From Microbacterium ulmi (GTDB lineage Bacteria > Actinomycetota > Actinomycetes > Actinomycetales > Microbacteriaceae), in NCBI RefSeq assembly GCF_011759705.1, contig NZ_JAAOZF010000001.1:2278454-2342453 (forward strand): a stretch of 64,000 bases of DNA. The letters run 5' to 3'. The position numbers and the translations under genes were made by a program. Below the pieces are notes generated by a model. That model saw only the letters and a program-made list of their open reading frames with translations. It ran no database searches and was not told where the DNA came from. Of the stretch, positions 19,140 through 27,306 are shown piece after piece. Each line of letters begins with the position of its first letter. The first letter of the stretch is position 1.

Positions 19140-19595
19140 TCACGGCGCGCAGATCCCGATGATGAGGTCGGATGCCGTGTCGGGGTCGAACCCGAGACAC
19201 GCGTCGAACGTGAAGACGACGAGCGTGCCGAGCACGATGAGGAATCCCGCGGCGAGCCACAGCGCCCACACGAGCACGCGGCGCGCGGTGCCGTGCGTGA
19301 CGTAGTCGTTGACGATCGTGCGCATGCCGTTGGCGCCGTGGATGAGGGCGAGCCACAGCATCAGCACGTCCCACCACTGCCAGAACGGGGTGGCGTACTT
19401 GCCTGCGACGAAGGCGAAGTCGATGCCGTGGATGCCCTCGCCGACCAGGAGGTTGACGAAGAGGTGTCCGAAGATGAGGATCACCAGCAGCACGCCCGAG
19501 ACGCGCATATAGATCCAGCCCCACTTCTCGAGGTTGGGACCCTTGCGGCGGGCAGCCGAGTGCGGCGCGCGGGGATCGGCGATGACGCTGGTCAT
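19140..19595 (-). CDS. sdhD: Succinate dehydrogenase membrane anchor subunit
   Basis: Small integral membrane protein of 151 residues with three hydrophobic helices (about residues 30-50, 70-92 and 108-130), which holds haem and quinone with Sdh[12 protein letters not shown] and [17 protein letters not shown] carry histidines in positions typical for the anchor. ATG 19595 is one base after the sdhC stop; GTG 19607 is in frame but lies inside sdhC. Confidence 0.9.
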   Translation of the reverse strand: MTSVIADPRAPHSAARRKGPNLEKWGWIYMRVSGVLLVILIFGHLFVNLLVGEGIHGIDFAFVAGKYATPFWQWWDVLMLWLALIHGANGMRTIVNDYVTHGTARRVLVWALWLAAGFLIVLGTLVVFTFDACLGFDPDTASDLIIGICAP

Positions 19596-19596
19596 G

Positions 19597-20022
19597 TCAG
19601 TTGCCACCTCCGAACGCGAGCATGAGGTGACGCGGTGCGAAGCCCGCCATCGTGACGACCCACACGGCCAGGACGCCCCACCACAGCTGGCGCTGGTGAC
19701 GCGTCGCCCACGGCCAGATGTCGACCGAGATGATGCGCAGCCCGTTGAACGCGTGGTAGGCGATCGCGGCCACGAGCACGACCTCGCCGAGCGCCATGAT
19801 CGGGTTCTTGTACGTGCCGATGACGGCGTCGTACGCCCCGGGCGCGACGCGGATCAGCGCCGTGTCGAGCACGTGCACGAGGAGGAAGAAGAAGATCGCG
19901 ACGCCCGTGATGCGGTGCAGGACCCACGACCACATGCCTTCGCGACCGCGGTAGAGCGTTCCCCGCGGGGCTCTCGACGTGGTCTCCGACACCGACGGTG
20001 TGACGCGTGCTGGTGCAGACAC
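19597..20022 (-). CDS. sdhC: Succinate dehydrogenase cytochrome b556 subunit
   Basis: Membrane anchor of complex II, 141 residues with three hydrophobic helices. GTLYRGREGMWSWVLHRITG near residues 20-39 matches the family signature (R-x-x-x-W-x-x-H-R-x-S/T-G), and LLVHVLDTAL and IAYHAFNGLR give the histidine ligands of haem b. GTG 20022 is chosen since GGGAGGAC lies 5-6 bp upstream; the frame continues upstream but without a ribosome site. First gene of sdhCDAB. Confidence 0.93.
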   Translation of the reverse strand: MSAPARVTPSVSETTSRAPRGTLYRGREGMWSWVLHRITGVAIFFFLLVHVLDTALIRVAPGAYDAVIGTYKNPIMALGEVVLVAAIAYHAFNGLRIISVDIWPWATRHQRQLWWGVLAVWVVTMAGFAPRHLMLAFGGGN

Positions 20023-20144
20023 GTTCCGTCCTCCCTGATTCGAACACATGGCCCGCCGGAGCCTCTCCGAAGAGGGGGGAGGCGGCGGAACCGGCGTCAT
20101 GCGGGCGCCTCGCCCATCCTATTCCCGTCGTCGCGCACGGGGCG

Positions 20145-20174
20145 ATTAGGCCAGCCTAAGTATCTCGATGTCAA
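20145..20174 (-). promoter_or_regulatory. sdhCDAB promoter overlapped by a DtxR/IdeR-like iron box
   Basis: On the minus strand TTGACA (20174-20169), an 18-bp spacer and CCTAAT (20150-20145). The perfect inverted repeat TTAGGC-CA-GCCTAA covers 20146-20159, thus the -10 box. Twelve of its 14 bases match the first 14 of the DtxR/IdeR consensus TTAGGTTAGCCTAACCTAA. It suggests that sdh, an iron-rich complex, is repressed or tuned by iron supply. Confidence 0.55.
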
Positions 20175-20203
20175 GAGAAATCATGGTGCCGGACGTGCGC
20201 GGA

Positions 20204-20209
20204 TACTCT
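20204..20209 (+). promoter_or_regulatory. -10 box for leaderless manC
   Basis: TACTCT, 6 nt before ATG 20216. Confidence 0.4.
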
Positions 20210-20215
20210 GGAGCC

Positions 20216-21331
20216 ATGGCCCACTCCGTTCCGGACTTCTACGCCGTCATCCCCGCCGGAGGGATCGGCAGCCGCCTCTGGCCGCTGTCGCGCGCAGACG
20301 CGCCGAAGTTCCTCCACGACCTCACGGGATCGGGCCGCTCGCTCCTGCGCGACACGTGGGATCGGCTCGAGCCGCTCGCGGGCCCCGACCGGATCTCGGT
20401 CGTGACGGGGCGCGCGCACCGTGCGGCCGTCGAGCGCGAGCTGCCCGGCATCCCCGACAGGAACGTCTTCCTCGAGTCCGAGCCGCGGGACTCGACCGCC
20501 GCGATCGGCCTCGCCGCCGCGATCCTGTCCCGGCGCGAGCCCGACGTCATCATCGGCTCGTTCGCGGCCGATCACGTCATCCGCGGCACGCAGGTGTTCG
20601 AGTGGGCCGTGCAGCAGGCCGTCGCCGTCGCGCGGGAGGGGTACATCTGCACGATCGGCATCCCGCCCATCGAGCCCTCGATCGGCTTCGGCTACATCAA
20701 GAAGGCGGGGGAGCTCGTCGTGACAGGCGCTCCCGAGGCCGCCCTCGTCGAGCGGTTCGTCGAGAAGCCCGACCTCGAGACCGCGCGCACATACGTCGCG
20801 GACCGCTCGTACCTGTGGAACGCCGGCATGTTCATCTCGCGTGCGGACGTGCTGCTCGCCGAGATCGCCGCGAGCCAGCCGGAGCTGCACGCGGGGCTCA
20901 TGGAGCTCGCCGAGGCGTGGGACGACAGGGAGGCCCGCGGTCCCGTGGTCGATCGCGTGTGGCCGACGCTCACCAAGATCGCGATCGACTACTCGGTCGC
21001 CGAGCCCGCCGCGGGGAAGGGCCGGCTCGCCGTCATCCCGGGTCACTTCGACTGGGACGACGTCGGCGACTTCGCGAGCCTCGCGAAGCTCAACTCGGGC
21101 GGCCGGCTCAACGACCTCGCGATCCTCGGCGAGAACGCGCGGATCCTGTCGGATGCCGCGAGCGGCATCGTCGTGAGCCAGACGAAGCGCATCATCAGCC
21201 TCATCGGCGTCAAGGACATCGTCGTCGTCGACACGGAGGACGCGCTCCTGGTCACGACGAGCGAGCATGCGCAGCGCGTCAAGGGAGTCGTGGACGCGCT
21301 CAAGCTGTCAGGCCGAGGCGAGGTCCTCTGA
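20216..21331 (+). CDS. manC: Mannose-1-phosphate guanylyltransferase
   Basis: Makes GDP-mannose from mannose 1-phosphate and GTP for cell-envelope glycans and glycolipids. 371 residues. The nucleotide-binding signature AVIPAGGIGSRLWPLSR lies at about residues 9-25, with PKFL after it; FVEKPD near 178 and YLWNAGMFI near 201 are conserved in the family. The isomerase domain of longer ManC proteins is absent. ATG 20216 is favoured over upstream in-frame codons because it follows a TACTCT box by 6 nt. It stands alone, divergent from sdhC. Confidence 0.93.
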   Translation: MAHSVPDFYAVIPAGGIGSRLWPLSRADAPKFLHDLTGSGRSLLRDTWDRLEPLAGPDRISVVTGRAHRAAVERELPGIPDRNVFLESEPRDSTAAIGLAAAILSRREPDVIIGSFAADHVIRGTQVFEWAVQQAVAVAREGYICTIGIPPIEPSIGFGYIKKAGELVVTGAPEAALVERFVEKPDLETARTYVADRSYLWNAGMFISRADVLLAEIAASQPELHAGLMELAEAWDDREARGPVVDRVWPTLTKIAIDYSVAEPAAGKGRLAVIPGHFDWDDVGDFASLAKLNSGGRLNDLAILGENARILSDAASGIVVSQTKRIISLIGVKDIVVVDTEDALLVTTSEHAQRVKGVVDALKLSGRGEVL

Positions 21332-21490
21332 GCAACATGCGAATCGAAGCATCCACATAACGGCACTGTTGCGTCTTTGTAACCATTCGCCGCAGCATGC
21401 GGTTTCCGAGTGCGACGAGGGCGCCGCACTCTGTACGTTCTACAGTGCCCCCGCGAAGTCCGCGGGGTCTCCTGCTTTTGGAGGCGTGAG
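21332..21490 (+). promoter_or_regulatory. Leader region of the nucleoside importer operon
   Basis: About 160 bp, somewhat AT-richer than the surroundings at 21350-21390. TACAGT (21441-21446) could be a -10 box but no -35 is convincing. The clear signal is GGAGG at 21479-21483, 7 bp before a TTG start. No riboswitch pattern was recognised. Confidence 0.35.
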
Positions 21491-22603
21491 TTGACTATCA
21501 CCACCACCAAGAAGCTCGTGGGAATCACTGCTGCTGCCGGGCTGCTCATCGCCCTGTCCGGCTGCGGCGCCGCCCCCGAGACATCTGCAACCGACGGAGG
21601 CGGCGGCGCCGCCGACGGCTTCCTGCCCTGCATCGTCTCCGACGACGGCGGCTGGAACGACAAGTCGTTCAACCAGTCCGCGAAGGCGGGCCTCGACAAG
21701 GCCGCCGCAGAGCTCGGCGTCGAGTCGATCGACGTCGAGTCCGCATCGGCCAACGACTACGCGCCGAACCTCGAGAACCTCGTCGCCGAAGGCTGCACCT
21801 TCATCGTCGCGGTCGGGTTCAAGCTCGCCGCCGACACGGTCGCGTCGGCCAAGGCCAACCCCGAGATCAACTACGCGATCATCGACGACTGGGCCGACAT
21901 CGACGGAGACGGCGAGACGGACGCCCCGAACATCAAGCCGCTCCTGTTCGACACGGTCCAGGCCGCCTACCTGGGCGGCTACGCGGCGGCCTCGTGGTCG
22001 GCCGCCTCGGGCACGAACAAGGTCGGCACGTTCGGCGGCCTGCAGATCCCGCCCGTCACGATCTTCATGGACGGCTTCATCGACGGCGTCCAGAAGTACA
22101 ACGAGGACAAGGGCGCGAGCGTCGCCACCTTCGGCTGGGATGTCGCAGGACAGACCGGTGCGTTCACCGGCGGCTTCACCGCCAACGACACGGCGCGCCA
22201 GACGGCCCAGGGCATCCTCGACCAGGGTGTCGACGTCATCCTCCCCGTCGGCGGCCCGATCTTCCAGAGCGCCGCTGCCGCGATCAAGGACGGCGGCAAG
22301 GACATCGCACTCATGGGCGTCGACTCCGACCTCGTCGAGACCTCGCCCGACATCGCGGACCTCGTGTTCGTGTCGATCCTCAAGCGCATCGACAACGCCG
22401 TGTACGCGGCCGCGATGGACGCCGGCGCGGGCAACTTCGACCCGACGCCCTACGTCGGAACGCTCGAGAACGAGGGCGTCGGACTCTCGTCGTTCCACAG
22501 CTTCGAGGACCGTCTGCCCGCCGGTCTGACCGACGAGCTCGACGCTCTGCGCGAGCAGATCATCGACGGCTCGCTCGAGGTCACCTCGCCCAGCTCGCCG
22601 TAA
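21491..22603 (+). CDS. BMP family nucleoside-binding lipoprotein
   Basis: Receptor of a nucleoside ABC importer, 370 residues from the TTG at 21491. The signal peptide ends in LSGC at about residues 20-23, then a Gly/Ala-rich linker. IVSDDGGWNDKSFNQSA near 47-63 is the start of the BMP (PnrA) domain, followed by NYAIIDDWADIDG and LPVGGPIFQSAA. No ATG or GTG is suitable, while TTG has a strong GGAGG 7 bp upstream. Deaminase and phosphorylase genes in the same operon support nucleosides as substrate. A strong terminator follows, which would make this the most abundant product of the operon. Confidence 0.9.
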   Translation: MTITTTKKLVGITAAAGLLIALSGCGAAPETSATDGGGGAADGFLPCIVSDDGGWNDKSFNQSAKAGLDKAAAELGVESIDVESASANDYAPNLENLVAEGCTFIVAVGFKLAADTVASAKANPEINYAIIDDWADIDGDGETDAPNIKPLLFDTVQAAYLGGYAAASWSAASGTNKVGTFGGLQIPPVTIFMDGFIDGVQKYNEDKGASVATFGWDVAGQTGAFTGGFTANDTARQTAQGILDQGVDVILPVGGPIFQSAAAAIKDGGKDIALMGVDSDLVETSPDIADLVFVSILKRIDNAVYAAAMDAGAGNFDPTPYVGTLENEGVGLSSFHSFEDRLPAGLTDELDALREQIIDGSLEVTSPSSP

Positions 22604-22622
22604 GGCGCGCCGGGTTCCGGTC

Positions 22623-22664
22623 GCGGCCGGGGACGCTTCGGCGTCTCCGGCCGCGTTCCTTTCT
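22623..22664 (+). terminator. Rho-independent terminator/attenuator after the binding protein gene
   Basis: 14-bp stem GCGGCCGGGGACGC / GCGTCTCCGGCCGC with one G-U pair and a UUCG tetraloop, followed by GTTCCTTTCT. It lies inside the importer operon, so it should cut most transcripts after the lipoprotein gene. Confidence 0.8.
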
Positions 22665-22683
22665 GGTCCCTGACCTTTGTGGA

Positions 22684-22689
22684 TAGTGT
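22684..22689 (+). promoter_or_regulatory. -10 box for a second, leaderless promoter of the importer operon
   Basis: TAGTGT, 7 nt before ATG 22697. It would restart transcription after the attenuator. Confidence 0.4.
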
Positions 22690-22696
22690 GCTCACT

Positions 22697-24211
22697 ATGA
22701 AGCTCGAGCTCCGTGGAATCACGAAGCGTTTCGGCAGCCTTGTCGCGAACGATCACATCGATCTCGTGGTCCAGCCGGGGGAGGTGCACGCGCTCCTCGG
22801 CGAGAACGGCGCAGGCAAGTCGACGCTCATGAACGTGCTCTACGGCCTGTACCAGGCCGACGAGGGAGAGATCGTCCTGGACGACGTGGTCCAGAACTTC
22901 CGGGGCCCCGGCGACGCCATGGCCGCCGGCATCGGCATGGTCCACCAGCACTTCATGCTCATCCCCGTCTTCACGGTGGCCGAGAACGTCATGCTCGGGC
23001 ACGAGGACACCACCTCGCTCGGCGCCCTCGACCTCGCGAAGGCCCGCGCGCACGTGCGGGCCGTCGCCGACCGGTTCGGGTTCGAGGTCGACCCCGACGC
23101 GATCGTGGGCGACCTGCCCGTCGGCGTGCAGCAGCGCGTCGAGATCATCAAGGCGCTCTCGCGCGACGCGAAGGTGCTCGTGTTCGACGAGCCGACGGCG
23201 GTGCTCACGCCCCAGGAGACCGACGAGCTCATGGGCATCATGCGCCAGCTGCGCGACCAGGGCACCTCGATCGTGTTCATCACCCACAAGCTGCGCGAGG
23301 TCCGCGCGATCGCCGACAAGATCACCGTCATCCGCCTCGGGCGGGTCGTCGGCGAGGCGAGCCCCTCCGCGTCGAGCGCGGAGCTCGCCTCGCTCATGGT
23401 CGGCCGCGCCGTCGAGCTGACCGTGCACAAGGGCCCTCCTCAGCTCGGCGAGGGCGGACTCGTCGTGCGCGACCTCCGCGTGCTGACGCCCGCAGGCGCC
23501 GTCGTGGTGGACGGCGTGAGCTTCGACGTGAGACCCGGTGAGGTGCTCGCGATCGCGGGAGTCCAGGGCAACGGTCAGACCGAGCTCACGGAGGCCCTCA
23601 TCGGCCTCCAGGACAGGGTCACCGGCTCCATCATCCTCGAGGGCACGGAGCTCGTCGGCACGAGCGTGCGCGGCGTGCTCGACGAGGGCGTCGGCTTCGT
23701 CCCCGAGGATCGCACGGAGGACGGGCTCGTGGGCTCGTTCACGGTCGCCGAGAACCTGATCCTCGACCGCTCGTCCGACTCGGCGTTCTCCCGCTTCGGC
23801 ACGATCGATCGCGGAGTCCTCGAGGAGTTCGCGAGAGCGCGCATCGAGGAGTTCGACATCCGCACGCAGGGTCCGTCCAGCCGTGCAGGCGCGCTGTCGG
23901 GCGGCAATCAGCAGAAGGTCGTCATCGCCCGCGAGCTCACCCGAGAGCTGCGGCTGCTCATCGCGTCGCAGCCGACCCGCGGCGTCGACGTCGGCTCGAT
24001 CGAGTTCATCCACAAGCGCATCGTCGAGACGCGGGATGCCGGCATCCCGGTGGTCGTGATCAGCACCGAGCTCGACGAGGTGGCGGCGCTGGCCGACCGG
24101 ATCGCGGTCATGTACCGCGGCGGGATCGTCGGCATCGTCCCCGGCGACACGTCGCGCGACGTCCTCGGCCTCATGATGGCCGGCGAGCACCCGACGGAGG
24201 ACGCAGCATGA
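22697..24211 (+). CDS. Nucleoside ABC importer ATP-binding protein (two ATPase domains)
   Basis: Energises the nucleoside importer; 504 residues with two ABC domains in tandem, as in YufO/NupA and RbsA. Domain 1: Walker A GENGAGKSTLMNVL near 36-49, signature LPVGVQQRVEI, Walker B VLVFDEPTAVLTP. Domain 2: degenerate Walker A GVQGNGQTELTEAL near 290, signature LSGGNQQKVVIARELT, and LLIASQPTRGVDVGS where the usual Walker B Asp-Glu is replaced by Ala-Ser. So only the first domain has all ATPase motifs, as is common in this group. ATG 22697 is preferred to GTG 22679 because of the TAGTGT box. Confidence 0.93.
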   Translation: MKLELRGITKRFGSLVANDHIDLVVQPGEVHALLGENGAGKSTLMNVLYGLYQADEGEIVLDDVVQNFRGPGDAMAAGIGMVHQHFMLIPVFTVAENVMLGHEDTTSLGALDLAKARAHVRAVADRFGFEVDPDAIVGDLPVGVQQRVEIIKALSRDAKVLVFDEPTAVLTPQETDELMGIMRQLRDQGTSIVFITHKLREVRAIADKITVIRLGRVVGEASPSASSAELASLMVGRAVELTVHKGPPQLGEGGLVVRDLRVLTPAGAVVVDGVSFDVRPGEVLAIAGVQGNGQTELTEALIGLQDRVTGSIILEGTELVGTSVRGVLDEGVGFVPEDRTEDGLVGSFTVAENLILDRSSDSAFSRFGTIDRGVLEEFARARIEEFDIRTQGPSSRAGALSGGNQQKVVIARELTRELRLLIASQPTRGVDVGSIEFIHKRIVETRDAGIPVVVISTELDEVAALADRIAVMYRGGIVGIVPGDTSRDVLGLMMAGEHPTEDAA

Positions 24212-25545
24212 CCGATCGCTCGGACGACGGGCTGCCCCCCGAGCAGCTCCCGCCGGTGTCCGGCCCGCTGACGGGGCAGGACGCCGCGCCCGCTCCGGCA
24301 CCGGCACCGGCACCGGCAGACGAGATCCCGCCGCCGCCGCGGTCGAACCAGATCATGCGCGAGATCCTCCGAGGCAGCGTCGTCACGACGATCCTCGCCA
24401 TCGTGCTCGCGATGGTGGTCGGCGGCATCCTGATCGCCGTCACGAACCCTCGCGTGCAGGAGACGGCGGGGTGGTTCTTCGCCCGGCCGGCCGACTTTTT
24501 CGGTGCCGTGTGGGATGCCGTGTTCGGGGCGTACGAGGCCCTGTTCCGCGGGTCGATCTTCAACGAGCGGGCCAACGGGTTCGCGGTGCAGATCCGGCCG
24601 CTGACGAACACGCTCGGATTCGCGGCTCCTCTCATCGCGGCGGGCCTCGGCGTCGCGCTCGCGTTCCGCGTGGGCCTGTTCAACATCGGCGCGCGCGGCC
24701 AGATGCTCATCGCGTGCGCGGCCACTGCGCTGTTCACCTTCAGCTTCGACCTCCCCGCTGCGATCCACCTGCCGCTCGCCGTGCTCGTCGGCATCGCCGG
24801 CGGCGCGCTGTGGGGCGGCCTCGCAGGCCTGCTGAAGGCCCGCACGGGCGCACATGAGGTCATCCTGACGATCATGCTCAACTACGTCGCGTTCTACCTC
24901 GTGACGTGGATGGTGCGCACGCAGGGGCTCCTGCAGCGGCCGGGGTCGAACCAGCCGATCTCGATGGCGACGCCCGCCAGCGCACAGTTCCCCTCCCTGT
25001 TCGGACCGCAGTTCCCGCTGCTGAACTGGGGCTTCGTCGTCGTGATCCTCGCGACGCTGTTCGTCTGGTGGCTCATCGAGCGGTCGAGCCTCGGCTTCCG
25101 CATGCGGGCCGTCGGCGAGAACCCCCATGCGGCACGCGCTGCGGGCATCAGCGTCTCGCGCATGTACGTCTACGCCATGCTGTTCGCGGGCGGGCTCGCC
25201 GGCCTCGCAGGCATGAACCAGGTGCTGGGGTCCGTCACGAGCGGCTTCGACGGCCTCATCGACGCGGGAATCGGCTTCGACGCGATCACGGTCGCGCTCC
25301 TGGGCCGCAGCCGCGCATGGGGGACCTTCGTCGCGGGGCTCCTGTTCGGCGCGCTCAAGGCGGGCTCGTTCACGATGCAGGCGTCGCAGGGCATCCCGGT
25401 CGACATCGTGCTCGTCGTGCAGTCCCTCATCGTCCTGTTCATCGCGGCACCGCCCCTCGTGCGCACGATCTTCTTCCTGCCCAAGGACGAGTCCGAGAAG
25501 TCGGCCAGGGCGCGAGCCCGCGCGGCGAAGAAGGCGGTGGCGTGA
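24208..25545 (+). CDS. Nucleoside ABC importer permease 1
   Basis: Membrane subunit of 445 residues in the BPD_transp_2 (YufP/RbsC-like) family. The first 50 residues are cytosolic and rich in Pro/Ala with a run of Ala-Pro pairs; about nine hydrophobic helices follow. GARGQMLIA and ARAAGISVSRMYVYAMLFAG (the cytosolic loop facing the ATPase) are conserved in nucleoside permeases. Its ATG overlaps the stop of the ATPase gene (ATGA), a sign of coupled translation. Confidence 0.92.
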   Translation: MTDRSDDGLPPEQLPPVSGPLTGQDAAPAPAPAPAPADEIPPPPRSNQIMREILRGSVVTTILAIVLAMVVGGILIAVTNPRVQETAGWFFARPADFFGAVWDAVFGAYEALFRGSIFNERANGFAVQIRPLTNTLGFAAPLIAAGLGVALAFRVGLFNIGARGQMLIACAATALFTFSFDLPAAIHLPLAVLVGIAGGALWGGLAGLLKARTGAHEVILTIMLNYVAFYLVTWMVRTQGLLQRPGSNQPISMATPASAQFPSLFGPQFPLLNWGFVVVILATLFVWWLIERSSLGFRMRAVGENPHAARAAGISVSRMYVYAMLFAGGLAGLAGMNQVLGSVTSGFDGLIDAGIGFDAITVALLGRSRAWGTFVAGLLFGALKAGSFTMQASQGIPVDIVLVVQSLIVLFIAAPPLVRTIFFLPKDESEKSARARARAAKKAVA

Positions 25546-26831
25546 TGTCGACCCTGGCTCCCGAGGTCGCCCCCGACGGCACGATCCACCTCGCGACGGT
25601 CAAGACGCGGCACTGGAAGGTCGCGGTGACCCTCGGCATCGTGACGATCGGGCTGGGCCTGCTGTTCCTGCTCGTTCCGCGCAGCGGCACGAGCAGGTTC
25701 CGCCTGAGCGACGCGACCGCCGCGATCGGCCTCGGCGATGTCGAGGTCCCCACGGCGTCGACGTCGTGGATCGTGTGGGTGCTGCTCGTCCTGCTGACGG
25801 CGTGGGCGCTGTGGGATGCCTGGTCCTACCGGGCGACGGGCCTGTGGCTGCCGATCGTCTATGCGGTGCTGGCGATGTTCGCGTTCCTCACGTGGGCCGC
25901 GGCAGGCGGGCTCGTGCCCGTGCCGGGGCTGCTGTTCGGCGCCGTGTCGCTGTCCGTGCCCCTCGTCTTCGGCGCGATGGGCGGCGTCATCGGCGAGCGC
26001 GTCGGCGTCGTCAACGTCGCGATCGAAGGACAGCTCCTGCTCGGGGCGTTCACGGCCGTCATTCTGTCGAGCCTCACCGACAACCCGTTCGCCGGCCTCA
26101 TCGGCGCCATGATCGGCGGCATGTTCGTCGCGTTCATCCTCGCGGCGTTCTCGATCAAGTACCTCGTCGACCAGGTCATCGTCGGTGTCGTGCTGAACGT
26201 GCTCGTGACGGGTCTGACGGGCTTCCTCTTCGGCGTCCTGCTCGCCCCCAACCAGTCGGCGCTCAACAACGCGACCCGCTTCACGCGCATCAAGATCCCC
26301 CTGCTGGGCGACATCCCGATCATCGGCCCCGTCCTGTTCAACCAGACGTTCATCGGATACCTCATGTACGTCACGGTCGCCGTCGTCGCGTGGGCGCTGT
26401 ACCGCTCGCGCTGGGGCCTGCGGCTGCGGTCTGTGGGGGAGCACCCGCAGGCGGCAGACACGGTCGGGATCAAGGTCAACCCGACGCGGTTCTGGAACGT
26501 CCTGCTCGCGGGTGCCATCGCGGGGATCGGCGGTGCGTACTTCACGCTCGTCTCGGTGCCGCAGTTCACGAGGGAGATGACCGCGGGGCTCGGCTTCATC
26601 GCCCTCGCGGCCGTCATCTTCGGCCGGTGGGATCCCGTGCGCGCGGCGCTCGCGGCTCTCCTGTTCGGGTTCGCGACGAACCTGCAGAACCTCCTGACAG
26701 TGCTGAAGACCCCGATCCCGAGCGAGTTCATGCTCATGCTCCCGTACGTCGTCACGATCCTCGCGGTCGCGGGCTTCGCGGGGCAGATCCGCGGCCCCGC
26801 GGCGGCGGGGAAGCCGTACCTGAAGGGATGA
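25545..26831 (+). CDS. Nucleoside ABC importer permease 2
   Basis: Second membrane subunit, 428 residues, with about ten hydrophobic helices. GERVGVVNVAIEGQLLLGAF near residue 146 is the hallmark of YufQ/NupQ-type permeases, and ADTVGIKVNPTRFWNVLLAG is the ATPase-contact loop. The N-terminal 130 residues hold three extra hydrophobic stretches before the conserved part. ATG 25545 overlaps the previous stop (TGATG); GTG 25542 is an alternative. Confidence 0.92.
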   Translation: MSTLAPEVAPDGTIHLATVKTRHWKVAVTLGIVTIGLGLLFLLVPRSGTSRFRLSDATAAIGLGDVEVPTASTSWIVWVLLVLLTAWALWDAWSYRATGLWLPIVYAVLAMFAFLTWAAAGGLVPVPGLLFGAVSLSVPLVFGAMGGVIGERVGVVNVAIEGQLLLGAFTAVILSSLTDNPFAGLIGAMIGGMFVAFILAAFSIKYLVDQVIVGVVLNVLVTGLTGFLFGVLLAPNQSALNNATRFTRIKIPLLGDIPIIGPVLFNQTFIGYLMYVTVAVVAWALYRSRWGLRLRSVGEHPQAADTVGIKVNPTRFWNVLLAGAIAGIGGAYFTLVSVPQFTREMTAGLGFIALAAVIFGRWDPVRAALAALLFGFATNLQNLLTVLKTPIPSEFMLMLPYVVTILAVAGFAGQIRGPAAAGKPYLKG

Positions 26832-26904
26832 CGATGCCGACGCGCCGCGGGACGCGCGCCGCGGCATCCGACCCCGCCGAACCGCACAGACGAAAGGGCC
26901 GCTC

Positions 26905-27306
26905 GTGACCGACATCGACTGGGACGAGCTGCGTGCCGTCGCGACCGAGGCGATGCATCGCGCCTACGCGCCGTACTCGCGGTTCAAGGTGGGGGCAGCG
27001 GCCCTCGTGTCGGACGGGCGCATCGTGCAGGGCTGCAACGTCGAGAACGCGTCGTACGGCGTGACGCTCTGCGCCGAGTGCGGACTCGTGTCCGACCTCG
27101 CGATGTCGGGCGGCGGGCAGCTCGTCGCGTTCGTGTGCGTCAACGGCAAGGGCGAGACGATCATGCCGTGCGGCCGCTGCCGCCAGCTGCTGTACGAGTT
27201 CGCCATCCCCGGCATGCTGCTCGAGACGGTGTCGGGCATCCGCACGATCGACGAGGTGCTGCCCGATGCCTTCGGCCCGCGGGATCTCGAGGAGGCGGCT
27301 CGATGA
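26905..27306 (+). CDS. cdd: Cytidine deaminase
   Basis: Converts cytidine and deoxycytidine to uridine and deoxyuridine after uptake. 133 residues, the usual size of the homotetrameric enzyme. The zinc and catalytic residues are in NVENASYGVTLCAECG (about 41-56: Cys plus the proton-shuttling Glu) and PCGRCRQ (about 85-91). GTG 26905 is preceded by GAAAGGG. It is followed by deoA with an ATGA overlap. Confidence 0.97.
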   Translation: MTDIDWDELRAVATEAMHRAYAPYSRFKVGAAALVSDGRIVQGCNVENASYGVTLCAECGLVSDLAMSGGGQLVAFVCVNGKGETIMPCGRCRQLLYEFAIPGMLLETVSGIRTIDEVLPDAFGPRDLEEAAR

